A stretch of DNA of 64,000 nucleotides from positions 124,001-188,000 of the forward strand of contig NC_011775.1 in the NCBI RefSeq assembly GCF_000021305.1, in the 5' to 3' direction. A model generated the notes under the pieces. The model did no database searches and was not told the origin of the DNA. It was given only the letters and a program-made list of their open reading frames with translations. Origin of the DNA: Bacillus cereus G9842 (GTDB lineage Bacteria; Bacillota; Bacilli; Bacillales; Bacillaceae_G). Positions 51,556 through 60,231 of the stretch are shown here, piece by piece. Numbering within the stretch: the stretch's first letter is position 1; each line of letters begins with the position of its first letter. The position numbers and the translations under genes are program-made.

Positions 51556-52857
51556 TTATCCTATCTTCACAACACTCGGTAATCGATTACTATTTAGCAA
51601 GTCGTCAAGTCCCTTAGATTCATTTACATCCCAAATTGCTGCGTATAAACTTACACCAATTTCTTTTAACTCTTTAGAAAAGTTAAATAGGTGCATTTTT
51701 ACAAATTTATTAGTAGTAGCGTCCATATCATAAGCAATGACAACTTTCTTTATACCTTTTTCTTTAATTATCGGTAAAATTAATCGATACGTTTGTACAC
51801 CTGGTAATGCAAATACATTACTTCCAAAAGTATCCAATTTTTGTTTTTTGAAAACTTCATTGTCTTTAAATTCATAAAGCTTTTGTGCAATTCTATCGCC
51901 TTTTAATAAACCTTCAGTCACCCAAACTGTATCTCCTAATTCATATTCTTCACCCATTTGCCAATCTTTTAATCTTTGATAGGGTACTGCTAAATGTATA
52001 GGAAGCGGATTCCCTACACCTGTACCATTCTCTTTACCTGATGATGAAAGCCAGTAGTACTTTTGGCCTTTTTTTAATTCGATGTTCCCAATGTTTTCAC
52101 CATTCAATTTAAAACACTTTTCCTTAAAATCTATTGGTCCTTCAAATACAATCTCGCCTTTATAAAGTACTTTAACCACATTTGGCTGTTGTACTATTTC
52201 TGCCTTAAAATCTGAATTAACAGGTGTTACTTTTAATCTATTAGTTACATTTTGAATTCTATATTGGAAACCTACAATCTGTTTTGTTATATCTCTACAA
52301 GGAATAAGAATTGAATCTTTACTACCACTCATAGTAATATATTTATCACCTTTATTCTTCCCCTGAGCTGTATAAAATCCTGGTACTCCCAAAAATGAGT
52401 CTGGTTTTACTACAGAAACACTCTTTAATATATCTTTTATTATTTGCCATGGTTTATCAGGAAAACTATTATATTGTCTTACTTCTATTTCTTCAGTAGT
52501 CATACAACGACTTGGTCCAGTTAAATGATTAAAATGTTTTTGATCAAGTTGGCATCTTTTTAACATAAGTTGATATGCAATATTTAATTCCCTAATGGTA
52601 TGTTTTTCTCTTTCTTTTACTACCTTAATACTTGAAAAATCATAATCTGTTTGTTTTTCAGTGTTTAAAAAATGCAGATAACCTGGGCATGTCCCATTAT
52701 GACCAAAAGGTTTATCTGATTTTACTCGACAACAAACAACTCTATTTTTATCTTCATTAATCATACACATATTTTCACTTCCACAAATGTCACAAGGTGT
52801 ATGATAATATTCAAACCAGCCTTTTAATTTTGGAATTGGCCGAAATTCTCTAACCAT
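51556..52857 (-). CDS. primase-like zinc-finger/Toprim protein
   Basis: 433 residues. An N-terminal zinc finger (CDICGSENMCMINEDKNRVV, CCR) is like the CHC2 domain of primases. A middle beta domain (GKGDKYI..DSILIPCRDITK) follows. The C-terminal DUF3854/Toprim-like region has WVTEGLLKGDRIAQ and KVVIAYDMDATTN, supplying the acidic residues. This layout matches plasmid/phage primase-helicase N-halves; it lacks a helicase. It could prime the transferred strand after conjugation. ATG start; no strong ribosome binding site visible. Confidence 0.72.
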   Translation of the reverse strand: MVREFRPIPKLKGWFEYYHTPCDICGSENMCMINEDKNRVVCCRVKSDKPFGHNGTCPGYLHFLNTEKQTDYDFSSIKVVKEREKHTIRELNIAYQLMLKRCQLDQKHFNHLTGPSRCMTTEEIEVRQYNSFPDKPWQIIKDILKSVSVVKPDSFLGVPGFYTAQGKNKGDKYITMSGSKDSILIPCRDITKQIVGFQYRIQNVTNRLKVTPVNSDFKAEIVQQPNVVKVLYKGEIVFEGPIDFKEKCFKLNGENIGNIELKKGQKYYWLSSSGKENGTGVGNPLPIHLAVPYQRLKDWQMGEEYELGDTVWVTEGLLKGDRIAQKLYEFKDNEVFKKQKLDTFGSNVFALPGVQTYRLILPIIKEKGIKKVVIAYDMDATTNKFVKMHLFNFSKELKEIGVSLYAAIWDVNESKGLDDLLNSNRLPSVVKIG

Positions 52858-52926
52858 TTTATAAATCCCCCTTAATATTTATTAATCACTATTTTTTAAA
52901 TAATATTCTCTTACTAATCTCTCAAA

Positions 52927-52980
52927 TGAACGCAAAAAAGGCCCAAGGAATTTGTATAAAACGCAAACCCCAAAGGCCTA
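52927..52980 (-). terminator. terminator-like hairpin (minus strand)
   Basis: On the minus strand AGGCCTTTGGGGTTTGCG and CCTTGGGCCTTTTTT pair around a 16-20-base loop, then T run. It ends the transcript of the ATPase gene at 53055. Its left arm resembles that of the leader hairpin at 55112. Confidence 0.55.
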
Positions 52981-53054
52981 ATATTGTTAAATTTAATAAA
53001 AATTACATAAGTTATTTATGTGTATATTCTATCAAATTCTCACTTTACTTTCTA

Positions 53055-54710
53055 TTAATTCATAAATTTCTTTAGAAAAATTTCAATAGTGGACCTTACA
53101 GGTTTCTTTTCAAAAGTTAATACTTCTTTTTTATCACCTGTAATTTGCTCAAGCATTTTTACAAAATGGGGTTCAAGTTTATTGTAAACATGGTCTTGCT
53201 CAAGTAATGGTAAGGTTTTATATTGATTTTTATTTATCTCGATATGCATTGAAGGTATTTTAGCAATTAAAGGAATCCCTAAACCTATTTCTAATAAATC
53301 AGGCTTACTAAATTGTAAATGCTCATTAAATATTAATTTACAAGTAATTTTAGATTTTATTACTTTATCAATATATTCCTTCCATTCAAGTACACCGGAG
53401 ATATCATTATTTCCAATAATCCATAATTCATCTAAATGCGGTAGTATTTTTTCAGTATATGGCTCCATTTTACCTGTTGGAAGGTCAACTAATAACAAAT
53501 CATAGAATTTTAACCCCTCTATGAAGTATTCAAGCCTTTGTTCATTCCACTTTAATTCTGTGTCTTCTTCAATAAATGGATAAAAATGAATACCCTTTAC
53601 ATCCCAGACAACTTGTTCGGGTTTCCCCTCTCCATTTAAAAACTTACTATAGGTTAACCAATTCTTAGGCATATTACTAAAAAGAGATAATGAATTTTTC
53701 TGCTTCATATTTGGTGTAATAGACTCTAATACACCAATGGGAAATGCATACTCAGATAAGTATAATGCCAAGTTTATACTTAAAGTAGTAACACCACTTC
53801 TATGTAGAGGTGACCATATACCTATTGCTCTATGTGGTATTGTCTTTTTTTTATAAACAGGAATATTTATATAGTCGCGTAAATTAAAGATTCTTTTTTC
53901 AAACTGTTTTCTTTCATCAATGTATTCTTTAATTTCTTGTTTATCTATTGGTTTACCATTAGCAGAAAGCTTCAAATCATGTGCTACTGCTTCTTTATGT
54001 TCTTCTATTTCTTTATGTTCTACAGTTTCACTTTTAACCGCTGGACCATTATTTGCGTCCTCACTGCTATTTACTTGTTCATTCTCTTCAACATTCTCTT
54101 TTTCAATTGATTCTATATTCTCCAATTTATTACCTGAATTGTCTATGTTTGCACTGACTTTTTCATCATCATTAAACTTTTCTTTTGGAATAATATTCAG
54201 GTTATATATATCAGCACCATTATTTTCATCTTCTTCAATCGTTACTGAAAGTTTATTTGCATTCAATGAAAATGGAAATTCCTCTTTCTCTTCAACCTGC
54301 ATTTCCTCAACAGTTTCTACTGGGAAATCTAATGGTAAATTCATTAAACTATTTATATTTTCTTGTTTCAATTCTGAAATTAATAATCTAAATTGCTCTT
54401 CATCATTAGAAATAGTTTTTAAAACCGGATCTTGATATTTATCAAGAGATTCTATAGCGTCAATATCCTCAATTATTAAAATGAAGTGTTGGACGTCACT
54501 ATAAAACATCTGCTTTAAACTACAATATCGTATATAATCTTGATCACTACTATTCACATTTAAAATCAGTATTTTTACATCTTCTTTTGGCTCCTCTAAA
54601 TCATCAATACTACATTCTTCATAGTCCCATTTCGGAAAATGTTCTTCCAGGACCTCAATCATAAATTCCTTAAATTCTTCATCAATTGTATTTTGAATGA
54701 TTACGTCCAA
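53055..54710 (-). CDS. CpaE/TadZ-like MinD-type ATPase with degenerate P-loop
   Basis: 551 residues, TTG start behind GAGGGTG. N-terminal ~130 residues: receiver-like alpha/beta domain without phosphorylation Asp signature. Residues about 135-265: acidic low-complexity linker (EEENGADI type, many Glu/Asn). C-terminal ~280 residues: MinD/ParA fold with SPLHRSGVTTLSINLA where KGGxGKTT is expected, so the P-loop Lys is replaced by Val. Later motifs FYDLLLVDLP and DELWIIGNN are intact. This architecture matches CpaE/TadZ, which locates Tad pilus machinery, and Tad-like genes lie nearby at 62-64 kb. The HTH gene is 17 bases upstream. Confidence 0.68.
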   Translation of the reverse strand: MDVIIQNTIDEEFKEFMIEVLEEHFPKWDYEECSIDDLEEPKEDVKILILNVNSSDQDYIRYCSLKQMFYSDVQHFILIIEDIDAIESLDKYQDPVLKTISNDEEQFRLLISELKQENINSLMNLPLDFPVETVEEMQVEEKEEFPFSLNANKLSVTIEEDENNGADIYNLNIIPKEKFNDDEKVSANIDNSGNKLENIESIEKENVEENEQVNSSEDANNGPAVKSETVEHKEIEEHKEAVAHDLKLSANGKPIDKQEIKEYIDERKQFEKRIFNLRDYINIPVYKKKTIPHRAIGIWSPLHRSGVTTLSINLALYLSEYAFPIGVLESITPNMKQKNSLSLFSNMPKNWLTYSKFLNGEGKPEQVVWDVKGIHFYPFIEEDTELKWNEQRLEYFIEGLKFYDLLLVDLPTGKMEPYTEKILPHLDELWIIGNNDISGVLEWKEYIDKVIKSKITCKLIFNEHLQFSKPDLLEIGLGIPLIAKIPSMHIEINKNQYKTLPLLEQDHVYNKLEPHFVKMLEQITGDKKEVLTFEKKPVRSTIEIFLKKFMN

Positions 54711-54727
54711 AGTTTCACCCTCTTTAT

Positions 54728-54949
54728 TTACTGTTCTATACAGTTCTCTTTTGCAACAATGTCATTAAACCGACGAATAAGATTAGCATTTAAAGGATAT
54801 TTTTCATTCATTACACCTGATAAATAGTTAGGGGTAATACCTAACTTACTCGCAAATGTTACATTAGATAAATTGTATCTCCTCATAAATAAAATAATTT
54901 TTTCAATATCATTAACTGGTCTTATATCTAAATTCAATTTGTTATCCAT
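54728..54949 (-). CDS. XRE-family HTH regulator
   Basis: 73 residues from the ATG at 54949 (GGGGCTG upstream). The HTH core (about 23-47) is NLSNVTFASKLGITPNYLSG, typical of Cro/C1 proteins. No other domain. It precedes the CpaE/TadZ-like gene on the same strand and is likely to control that operon and perhaps the divergent clamp operon. Confidence 0.7.
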   Translation of the reverse strand: MDNKLNLDIRPVNDIEKIILFMRRYNLSNVTFASKLGITPNYLSGVMNEKYPLNANLIRRFNDIVAKENCIEQ

Positions 54950-55036
54950 ATAATTACAGCCCCTTTTAAATAGTATTACTACCATATAAGATACTCATTT
55001 TAACCTCATATTTTAAGACTAATTTAATTAAAATTG

Positions 55037-55065
55037 TTGATATGATACGAACTTCCCTCTATAAT
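55037..55065 (+). promoter_or_regulatory. sigma-A promoter of the clamp operon leader
   Basis: TTGATA (55037-55042) and TATAAT (55060-55065) separated by exactly 17 bases. Transcription should start near 55072, about 180 bases before the clamp ATG. Confidence 0.7.
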
Positions 55066-55111
55066 GAGCTTATTACAATATTTATTTATTATTTTTTACT
55101 AAAAACAGTTT

Positions 55112-55166
55112 AAGCCCTTGGGGTTTCGGAATTCATTAACAATCCGTTACCCTCAAGGGCTTTTTT
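55112..55166 (+). terminator. terminator in the leader of the clamp operon
   Basis: AAGCCCTTG (55112-55120) and CAAGGGCTT (55154-55162) with inner CGG/CCG pairing and T residues. Lies between the promoter at 55037 and the clamp gene at 55250. It would give a ~95-nt RNA unless read through, so it may be an attenuator. Confidence 0.7.
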
Positions 55167-55249
55167 GTGTTTTTTAGGGTTCTGAATATTGTTTTATTAT
55201 GTTTAATTACTGCATCGAATAAAGCATTTAAAAATAAGGAGAGATAATT

Positions 55250-56389
55250 ATGGAATTTACAATTAACAAACAAGAACTGCTTAATAATTTAGTAAAGGTT
55301 GGTAAATACTCAGCACGAAGCACGACATTACCAATTTTATGTGGTATCTATTTAAAGGCAACTTCTAATGAATTACTACTTGTAGCAAGCAATAAAGAGG
55401 ATACAATCGTTAGTACTATATCAGAAACCAACAATTTTAATATAGTACAAGAGGGTGAAGTAGTTGTTCCTAAAACTATAACCGATATAGTAAAAAAACT
55501 ACCTGATGATACAGTATCCTTCACCTTAGATAATAATAATTCACTTCATATTTCTAGTGGGAAAACAAATTACAGTCTTAATACGTTATCTGCTGATGAT
55601 TATCCTGATTTCACTACTAAGACTTTAAAGTTTCTTGTTACTATATCACTAAAAAAATTACAAAGATCTGTAGAGGCTACTCACTATTGTGCTGCCGAAA
55701 ATCACTCTAAACCTCAATTAAAAGGGATAGAAATTTCAATTACTAATAAAGAGATAGCATTTGCTGCAACAGATGCAAATACACTATCTAGAAGTACTAT
55801 TCCAATAACAACTGATAACAACATAGAAGAAAAGTTACTTTACTCATGTATAGTACCTTCTAAATGGCTCTATGATGCAATAAAGATGTTTGAAGAAGAA
55901 GAGATAGAATTAGGTTTTGAAGGTAATTCTGCTATCCTTCGTTCGAAAGATTTGCATATCAAAACTCAAATAATTGAGGGTAAATATCCTGATGTTGTGA
56001 AGTTTATGGAGTTTGAGAAAAAAGTTAAAACAACTATATCTACGGATAGATTGCAGTTAATTAATTCGCTGGAGCAGGTAAATGTTATTTGCTCAATGAA
56101 CAATCCTAAGTCAGCAGCTTTATTGAAATTAGAATTAAACTCAAAAGAGTTTAGTTTATCAAATAATAATAAATCTCTAGGAGACGTCATCGTTAAAAAC
56201 CCAATAGAAATAGATGGAGAGACAATTCCTATTTCAATCGGATTTAGCATAGACTATATGCTTAGACATTTGAAAAGTATGCAAGATGATGTTGTAAAGA
56301 TCGGGTTCATTGCTGAACAAAGTCCATTAATTTTTCGAAATATGAATACTGAAGATTTTAAGCTCATGTTGCCAATAAGAATAGGATGA
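55250..56389 (+). CDS. dnaN: DNA polymerase III beta sliding clamp (plasmid-borne)
   Basis: 379 residues, the size of chromosomal DnaN, with all three clamp domains. Typical beta-clamp features: MEFTINKQELLNNLVKVGKY, TLPILCGIYL, LSADDYPDF, and near the C-terminus KLMLPIRIG (compare YLLLPVRTY-type ends of DnaN). Ribosome binding site AAGGAGAG 6 bases upstream of ATG. Clamps tether polymerases to DNA. A plasmid copy would serve plasmid replication, transfer or repair (UvrX on this plasmid has a clamp-binding-like motif). First gene of an operon with Ub-pathway genes. Confidence 0.9.
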   Translation: MEFTINKQELLNNLVKVGKYSARSTTLPILCGIYLKATSNELLLVASNKEDTIVSTISETNNFNIVQEGEVVVPKTITDIVKKLPDDTVSFTLDNNNSLHISSGKTNYSLNTLSADDYPDFTTKTLKFLVTISLKKLQRSVEATHYCAAENHSKPQLKGIEISITNKEIAFAATDANTLSRSTIPITTDNNIEEKLLYSCIVPSKWLYDAIKMFEEEEIELGFEGNSAILRSKDLHIKTQIIEGKYPDVVKFMEFEKKVKTTISTDRLQLINSLEQVNVICSMNNPKSAALLKLELNSKEFSLSNNNKSLGDVIVKNPIEIDGETIPISIGFSIDYMLRHLKSMQDDVVKIGFIAEQSPLIFRNMNTEDFKLMLPIRIG

Positions 56390-56448
56390 TTAAGTAAAAG
56401 AGAAGGTAATACCACTTCTCTTTTTTTATATTTAGGAGGAAAGGTATT

Positions 56449-56862
56449 ATGAAAAAGATTTTTGATGGTCAAAAGTTTATGAATAGCATACTTAATAATA
56501 AATTTCTATATAAAACCCCCCAGTACTCTACTGGTGAACTAAAAGTAGCTACTCATTTACTTAACCAAGATAATGTTTCCGATATAGATTTCACTACTTT
56601 TACAGATCGTGATATTGATGATGTTATTGAACAAGTGCATGGATACTTAACTGATAACGGAGATAACGAATATTTATTAGAAGAACTAGTATCTCACCCA
56701 AACGTAGCACCTACTATGGATCTGTATGAAGCATTAATAATAGTAAATCGTGAAAATTTAATTTTCCAACTAGACAATCAATATTATGCGGCTTCCTCTT
56801 TGTTAAGGAACGATATTAAGAAGACTTATAGAATAAATGATTCCGAGGAGATATTCATATGA
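56449..56862 (+). CDS. protein of unknown function in the clamp/Ub operon
   Basis: 137 residues, strong AGGAGGAAAGG ribosome binding site. Soluble and acidic (DIDFTTFTDRDIDDVIEQVH, LLEELVSHPNVAP). Overlaps the next gene by four bases (ATGA). PRTRC-type cassettes include small unassigned proteins; this may be one. No motif recognised. Confidence 0.6.
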   Translation: MKKIFDGQKFMNSILNNKFLYKTPQYSTGELKVATHLLNQDNVSDIDFTTFTDRDIDDVIEQVHGYLTDNGDNEYLLEELVSHPNVAPTMDLYEALIIVNRENLIFQLDNQYYAASSLLRNDIKKTYRINDSEEIFI

Positions 56863-57395
56863 TACTTCGAGACTCTGAAGAAGTCACTTTAATGTTGGAC
56901 ACATTATATTCTCTTAAGGTAATAAACGCATTTGTTAACAATGGAGTTAAAAAAGAGGCGTTTAAGCATTTTAACTTGATCTATGAGTATGGTCATTCCT
57001 CTGATGAAAGTCACGAAGTTTTCTTACAGGGTGTTATAGGCCTATTAAAAGAAAGATTCGTTATAGAAAATACTGAATACTTTTATGCAAGTAACCCAAG
57101 TGATTTAGATTTTAAAAATTTAATTCAATCTGCACATAAAAAATATTCATTAAATTTACTAGATATTCAAAGAATTATTGGCTCATTTCTAAGGGGATAC
57201 TGCTTATGGAGCGAAGTTAAAGAAAGTAATTGTGATGAATTAAAGAAGTTAAAAGATTTTAAAATAGATGGTTTAAGAATTGTTAACATTAATCAAATAA
57301 TAATTTTTTATTTAGATGAACATTATGTATATGATGATACGTTGTCTTCAACAGCACATACATTTTGTGAAGAATGGATGGAGGTTTTTCAATGA
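56859..57395 (+). CDS. protein of unknown function in the clamp/Ub operon
   Basis: 178 residues, helical, aromatic-rich (MLDTLYSLKVINAFVNNG, IIGSFLRGYCLWSEVKE). Its ATG overlaps the stop of the upstream gene and its stop overlaps the next start, so expression is tightly coupled. No family recognised. Confidence 0.6.
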   Translation: MILRDSEEVTLMLDTLYSLKVINAFVNNGVKKEAFKHFNLIYEYGHSSDESHEVFLQGVIGLLKERFVIENTEYFYASNPSDLDFKNLIQSAHKKYSLNLLDIQRIIGSFLRGYCLWSEVKESNCDELKKLKDFKIDGLRIVNINQIIIFYLDEHYVYDDTLSSTAHTFCEEWMEVFQ

Positions 57396-58075
57396 AATTT
57401 ATATATTCATTCTCTGATGAATCAGATAAATTACATGAGTCCAATTTAAAAATAATAGATAACAATATAGAAAGAGATAATTTTTATATATCATTAGAGG
57501 AGTTTATTCACCTTGTCGCGGGATCATATGTGCTTAAGGACAATGATACTTACAAGTCTACATTACTTCCTAGAAATTGTATTCAATACACAACTAGCAC
57601 CATAAATAAAACCTGGGAAATCATTTGTGATATTCCTGCTGACTATTATGATATAAAAGCATTTAATGATGATACAGCTTATATAGAAGTTGGTCTTCCA
57701 AGACTATTAATTAAATATGCAATACAAGAAATAGCAGAGAATAAATTTCAATTAAATAGAATTCACCTATATTCACTTAAAGGTACTTCTAGCATTGAAG
57801 AAAATACTGGATTATATAAATTCCCACTTTCAAATGTTGATAGTAATGGGAAAATGTGTACCGGAACCAATAGTACATATTTATTTGAAAATTTTACGGA
57901 AATAGAGAATTTACACAATACGTTTCTTTTCCAGACTGTATTTACTAATGACTACTATAACGGCAGTAATATAAGTAGTTATTCACTGGATAAGTTATTA
58001 GAGAATTTACAAGGGAAACCCTTCCCGGAAGAATGGCTTTATGAAGGAAATTTAAAATTAAAAGATATAATCTAG
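57392..58075 (+). CDS. E2-like protein (PRTRC protein B-type)
   Basis: 227 residues from the ATG at 57392, overlapping the previous stop (ATGA) with GGAGG upstream. The core has FPLSNVDSNGKMCTGTN with Cys156. This resembles the E2 pattern P-N-x5-G-x-x-C around the active-site cysteine and the PRTRC protein B family (FxNV-x-x-G-x-x-C). The HPN His-Pro is not conserved (LSN). A preceding LLIKYAIQEI helix and beta strands fit a UBC-like fold. It would carry a Ub-like protein as a thioester. Confidence 0.65.
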   Translation: MKFIYSFSDESDKLHESNLKIIDNNIERDNFYISLEEFIHLVAGSYVLKDNDTYKSTLLPRNCIQYTTSTINKTWEIICDIPADYYDIKAFNDDTAYIEVGLPRLLIKYAIQEIAENKFQLNRIHLYSLKGTSSIEENTGLYKFPLSNVDSNGKMCTGTNSTYLFENFTEIENLHNTFLFQTVFTNDYYNGSNISSYSLDKLLENLQGKPFPEEWLYEGNLKLKDII

Positions 58076-58086
58076 GAGGAAATATA

Positions 58087-59307
58087 ATGAACCTATTTGA
58101 TTGGATTGAAAAAGAAGAGAATAAAAATAATACTGAAGAGGTAAGAACTACTAATATTTCAACTACTTCTCAAGAAGAACAATTAGAGGACAACAAACTA
58201 GAATTAACACTTGAGGATAAAAATAGTTCACAACAAGTTAATGTACAGGAATCTAATATCATAAACAATGAAATACACATTTCACAGGAAATACAAGAGG
58301 AAAACAAACTTGAATCATCACTTGAAACTAAAAATGAATCCGATAAACCTAATGAATCATCTAAAACTTTAGAATTACAAACCGGAGAAATACAGGAAGA
58401 ATCAAGTACTGTTGTTTTAACAACAATAAAGGAAAATAAAGAGAGTATACCCGATAAGAAGAAAGATGTAGCATCTACCAAAAAGAAAGAGTCATTTGTT
58501 ATAGATGTAAAAACAGCTATTCGTTATCAAGGTCAAAATACAGATCTTATCTCTTTATTCACAGTTAAAGAAATTACAGAGGGCTTAACAAAAAAAGGAT
58601 CTATCTCTCCAATAACCGAAAAGGATATCCTTAAAGCCTTAGAAAAAGAGCATCCTGAATTAGACCCTTCAATAGCTAAAATAATTTATATCAAAAATAA
58701 AAACCTATTAATTCCTCATATACCAGGGAAAAAAAATGGATTGAATGAAAAACAACCTTCTGCTCCTAACGAGTCAGAAGGTGTTTTTCAATTAAAAATA
58801 TTAAGAAATAGACTATATTTATCAAATGAAAAAAATCAGAAACAAATTACTATACCAGAGAGATTAATATGTGATTTTATTAAATTGGCTAGGAGTTTTA
58901 GCAATGAATTCAGTGTGGAAGTAAAAGGTGAAATATATTATGACTTATCTTCTAATAGTTATAAATTATTTATACCTCGTCAAAGAGTTACTCATACACT
59001 AATTGAAGTAAATGAGTTAACTCCAAAAGAGGCCTTAATTTTTTGCGAAATGATTAAAGTTATGGAGATTCATTCCCATCATATTTATTCACCTATTCCA
59101 TCTAAAATAGATAATGAACATGACCGATCTAGAGGTTTATATTATGCAATTATTGGTGATATACAAAATTTATTCCCTAGTATCACGGTACGTATATTAA
59201 ATAGAGACAGTGGAGAATATGATTATTTGGATCCAATAGAAATTATTAGTAGGGAAACAATAGCTACCTCAATGACACCACAAGTTGTTGTAGAGGAGGA
59301 AAGATAA
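58087..59307 (+). CDS. Ub-like domain fused to JAMM/JAB peptidase (PRTRC-type)
   Basis: 406 residues. Residues 1-135: Glu/Asn/Ser-rich acidic linker with internal repeats (DNKLELTLEDKN, ENKLESSLETKN). Residues about 136-218: compact alpha/beta segment ending EHPELDPSIAKIIYIKNK then IPHIPGKKNG, similar to the PRTRC protein C Ub-like pattern with YPEL and GxKxG. Residues about 235-400: JAB/MPN domain with complete JAMM motif HxHx7SxxD (H329, H331, S339, D342). It would remove or process Ub-like modifiers. AGGAGG 7 bases before ATG. The Ub-like call is tentative; the JAMM call is firm. Confidence 0.72.
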   Translation: MNLFDWIEKEENKNNTEEVRTTNISTTSQEEQLEDNKLELTLEDKNSSQQVNVQESNIINNEIHISQEIQEENKLESSLETKNESDKPNESSKTLELQTGEIQEESSTVVLTTIKENKESIPDKKKDVASTKKKESFVIDVKTAIRYQGQNTDLISLFTVKEITEGLTKKGSISPITEKDILKALEKEHPELDPSIAKIIYIKNKNLLIPHIPGKKNGLNEKQPSAPNESEGVFQLKILRNRLYLSNEKNQKQITIPERLICDFIKLARSFSNEFSVEVKGEIYYDLSSNSYKLFIPRQRVTHTLIEVNELTPKEALIFCEMIKVMEIHSHHIYSPIPSKIDNEHDRSRGLYYAIIGDIQNLFPSITVRILNRDSGEYDYLDPIEIISRETIATSMTPQVVVEEER

Positions 59308-60231
59308 ATGAAAAAGATTTATCATGTCCTAGATCATTTAACAGATTTTGACCCATCTAAAACAGATGTAAACTATCGACTATTTATCCTTGGATGTGGA
59401 GGAACTGGAGGCTATGTAGCTCAACACGTTACTCAAATACGTAAACTTATTAGCCCTAACTCTGAAATTTTTCTAATTGATCCTGATATCGTGGAAAATA
59501 AGAATTTAAATAATCAATTATTTATTGAAAGAGATATTGGAAAAACAAAGGCATCCGTGCTAAAGGAACGTTATACAGTTGCGTATAATATGAGAATTAG
59601 TATACACGATTCACATTATATTGAGACTCTAGAACAACTAAATGAAATAGTAAAATGTACAAATTATATACCTACTGATAACTATAGATATAAGATAACT
59701 TTTAATGTAATTATAGGATGCGTAGATAATAACTTTACACGTAGATTAATTAACCAATATTTTAATCAAGTTGAAAATTTAATATATATAGATGCTGGAG
59801 TAGAAGGCGGAACCATTCCCCAAGATAAAACTTTAACCGATATGTCTACATGGACTATTGAAGAAAAAGAAAGATACATAGAAAGCGGATATATTGGACA
59901 GGTTTGTGTGGGTGTTAGAGCAAACGGTAAAACAATTATTCCACCTGTTTGCGAAGTCTTTCCAAATTTATTAATAGAAGCTGCAGATGAGTTAAAACCA
60001 AGTGAATCCTGTAGTTCATTATTACAAAGTGAACCACAACGTCTTATTACAAACCGATATGCTGCACTAGTTATTGCAGGCTATATAAACGAACTGTTAT
60101 CTACAGACACCATTAGAAATCATTACACAGTATTCAATAGTAGGGATAATTCAAGCTCTCCATCTCCTCTACCTACAGAAGAAGACTTAGAGATCTTTAA
60201 AGCTATCCAGGAAGAAACAATAGGTAACTAG
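59308..60231 (+). CDS. E1/ThiF-like adenylating enzyme
   Basis: 307 residues. ATP-binding loop GCGGTGGYV (G29-V37), IFLIDPDIVENKNLNNQLF and DIGKTKA are E1/ThiF signatures. The usual R in NLNRQ is Asn here (NLNNQ). Later FNVIIGCVDNN and a cysteine in PSESCSSLL could be the catalytic thioester site. It should adenylate a C-terminal carboxylate of a Ub-like protein. Last gene of the clamp operon; stop overlaps a nested palindrome, followed by a terminator at 60311. PRTRC-type ThiF is the closest known context. Confidence 0.82.
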   Translation: MKKIYHVLDHLTDFDPSKTDVNYRLFILGCGGTGGYVAQHVTQIRKLISPNSEIFLIDPDIVENKNLNNQLFIERDIGKTKASVLKERYTVAYNMRISIHDSHYIETLEQLNEIVKCTNYIPTDNYRYKITFNVIIGCVDNNFTRRLINQYFNQVENLIYIDAGVEGGTIPQDKTLTDMSTWTIEEKERYIESGYIGQVCVGVRANGKTIIPPVCEVFPNLLIEAADELKPSESCSSLLQSEPQRLITNRYAALVIAGYINELLSTDTIRNHYTVFNSRDNSSSPSPLPTEEDLEIFKAIQEETIGN

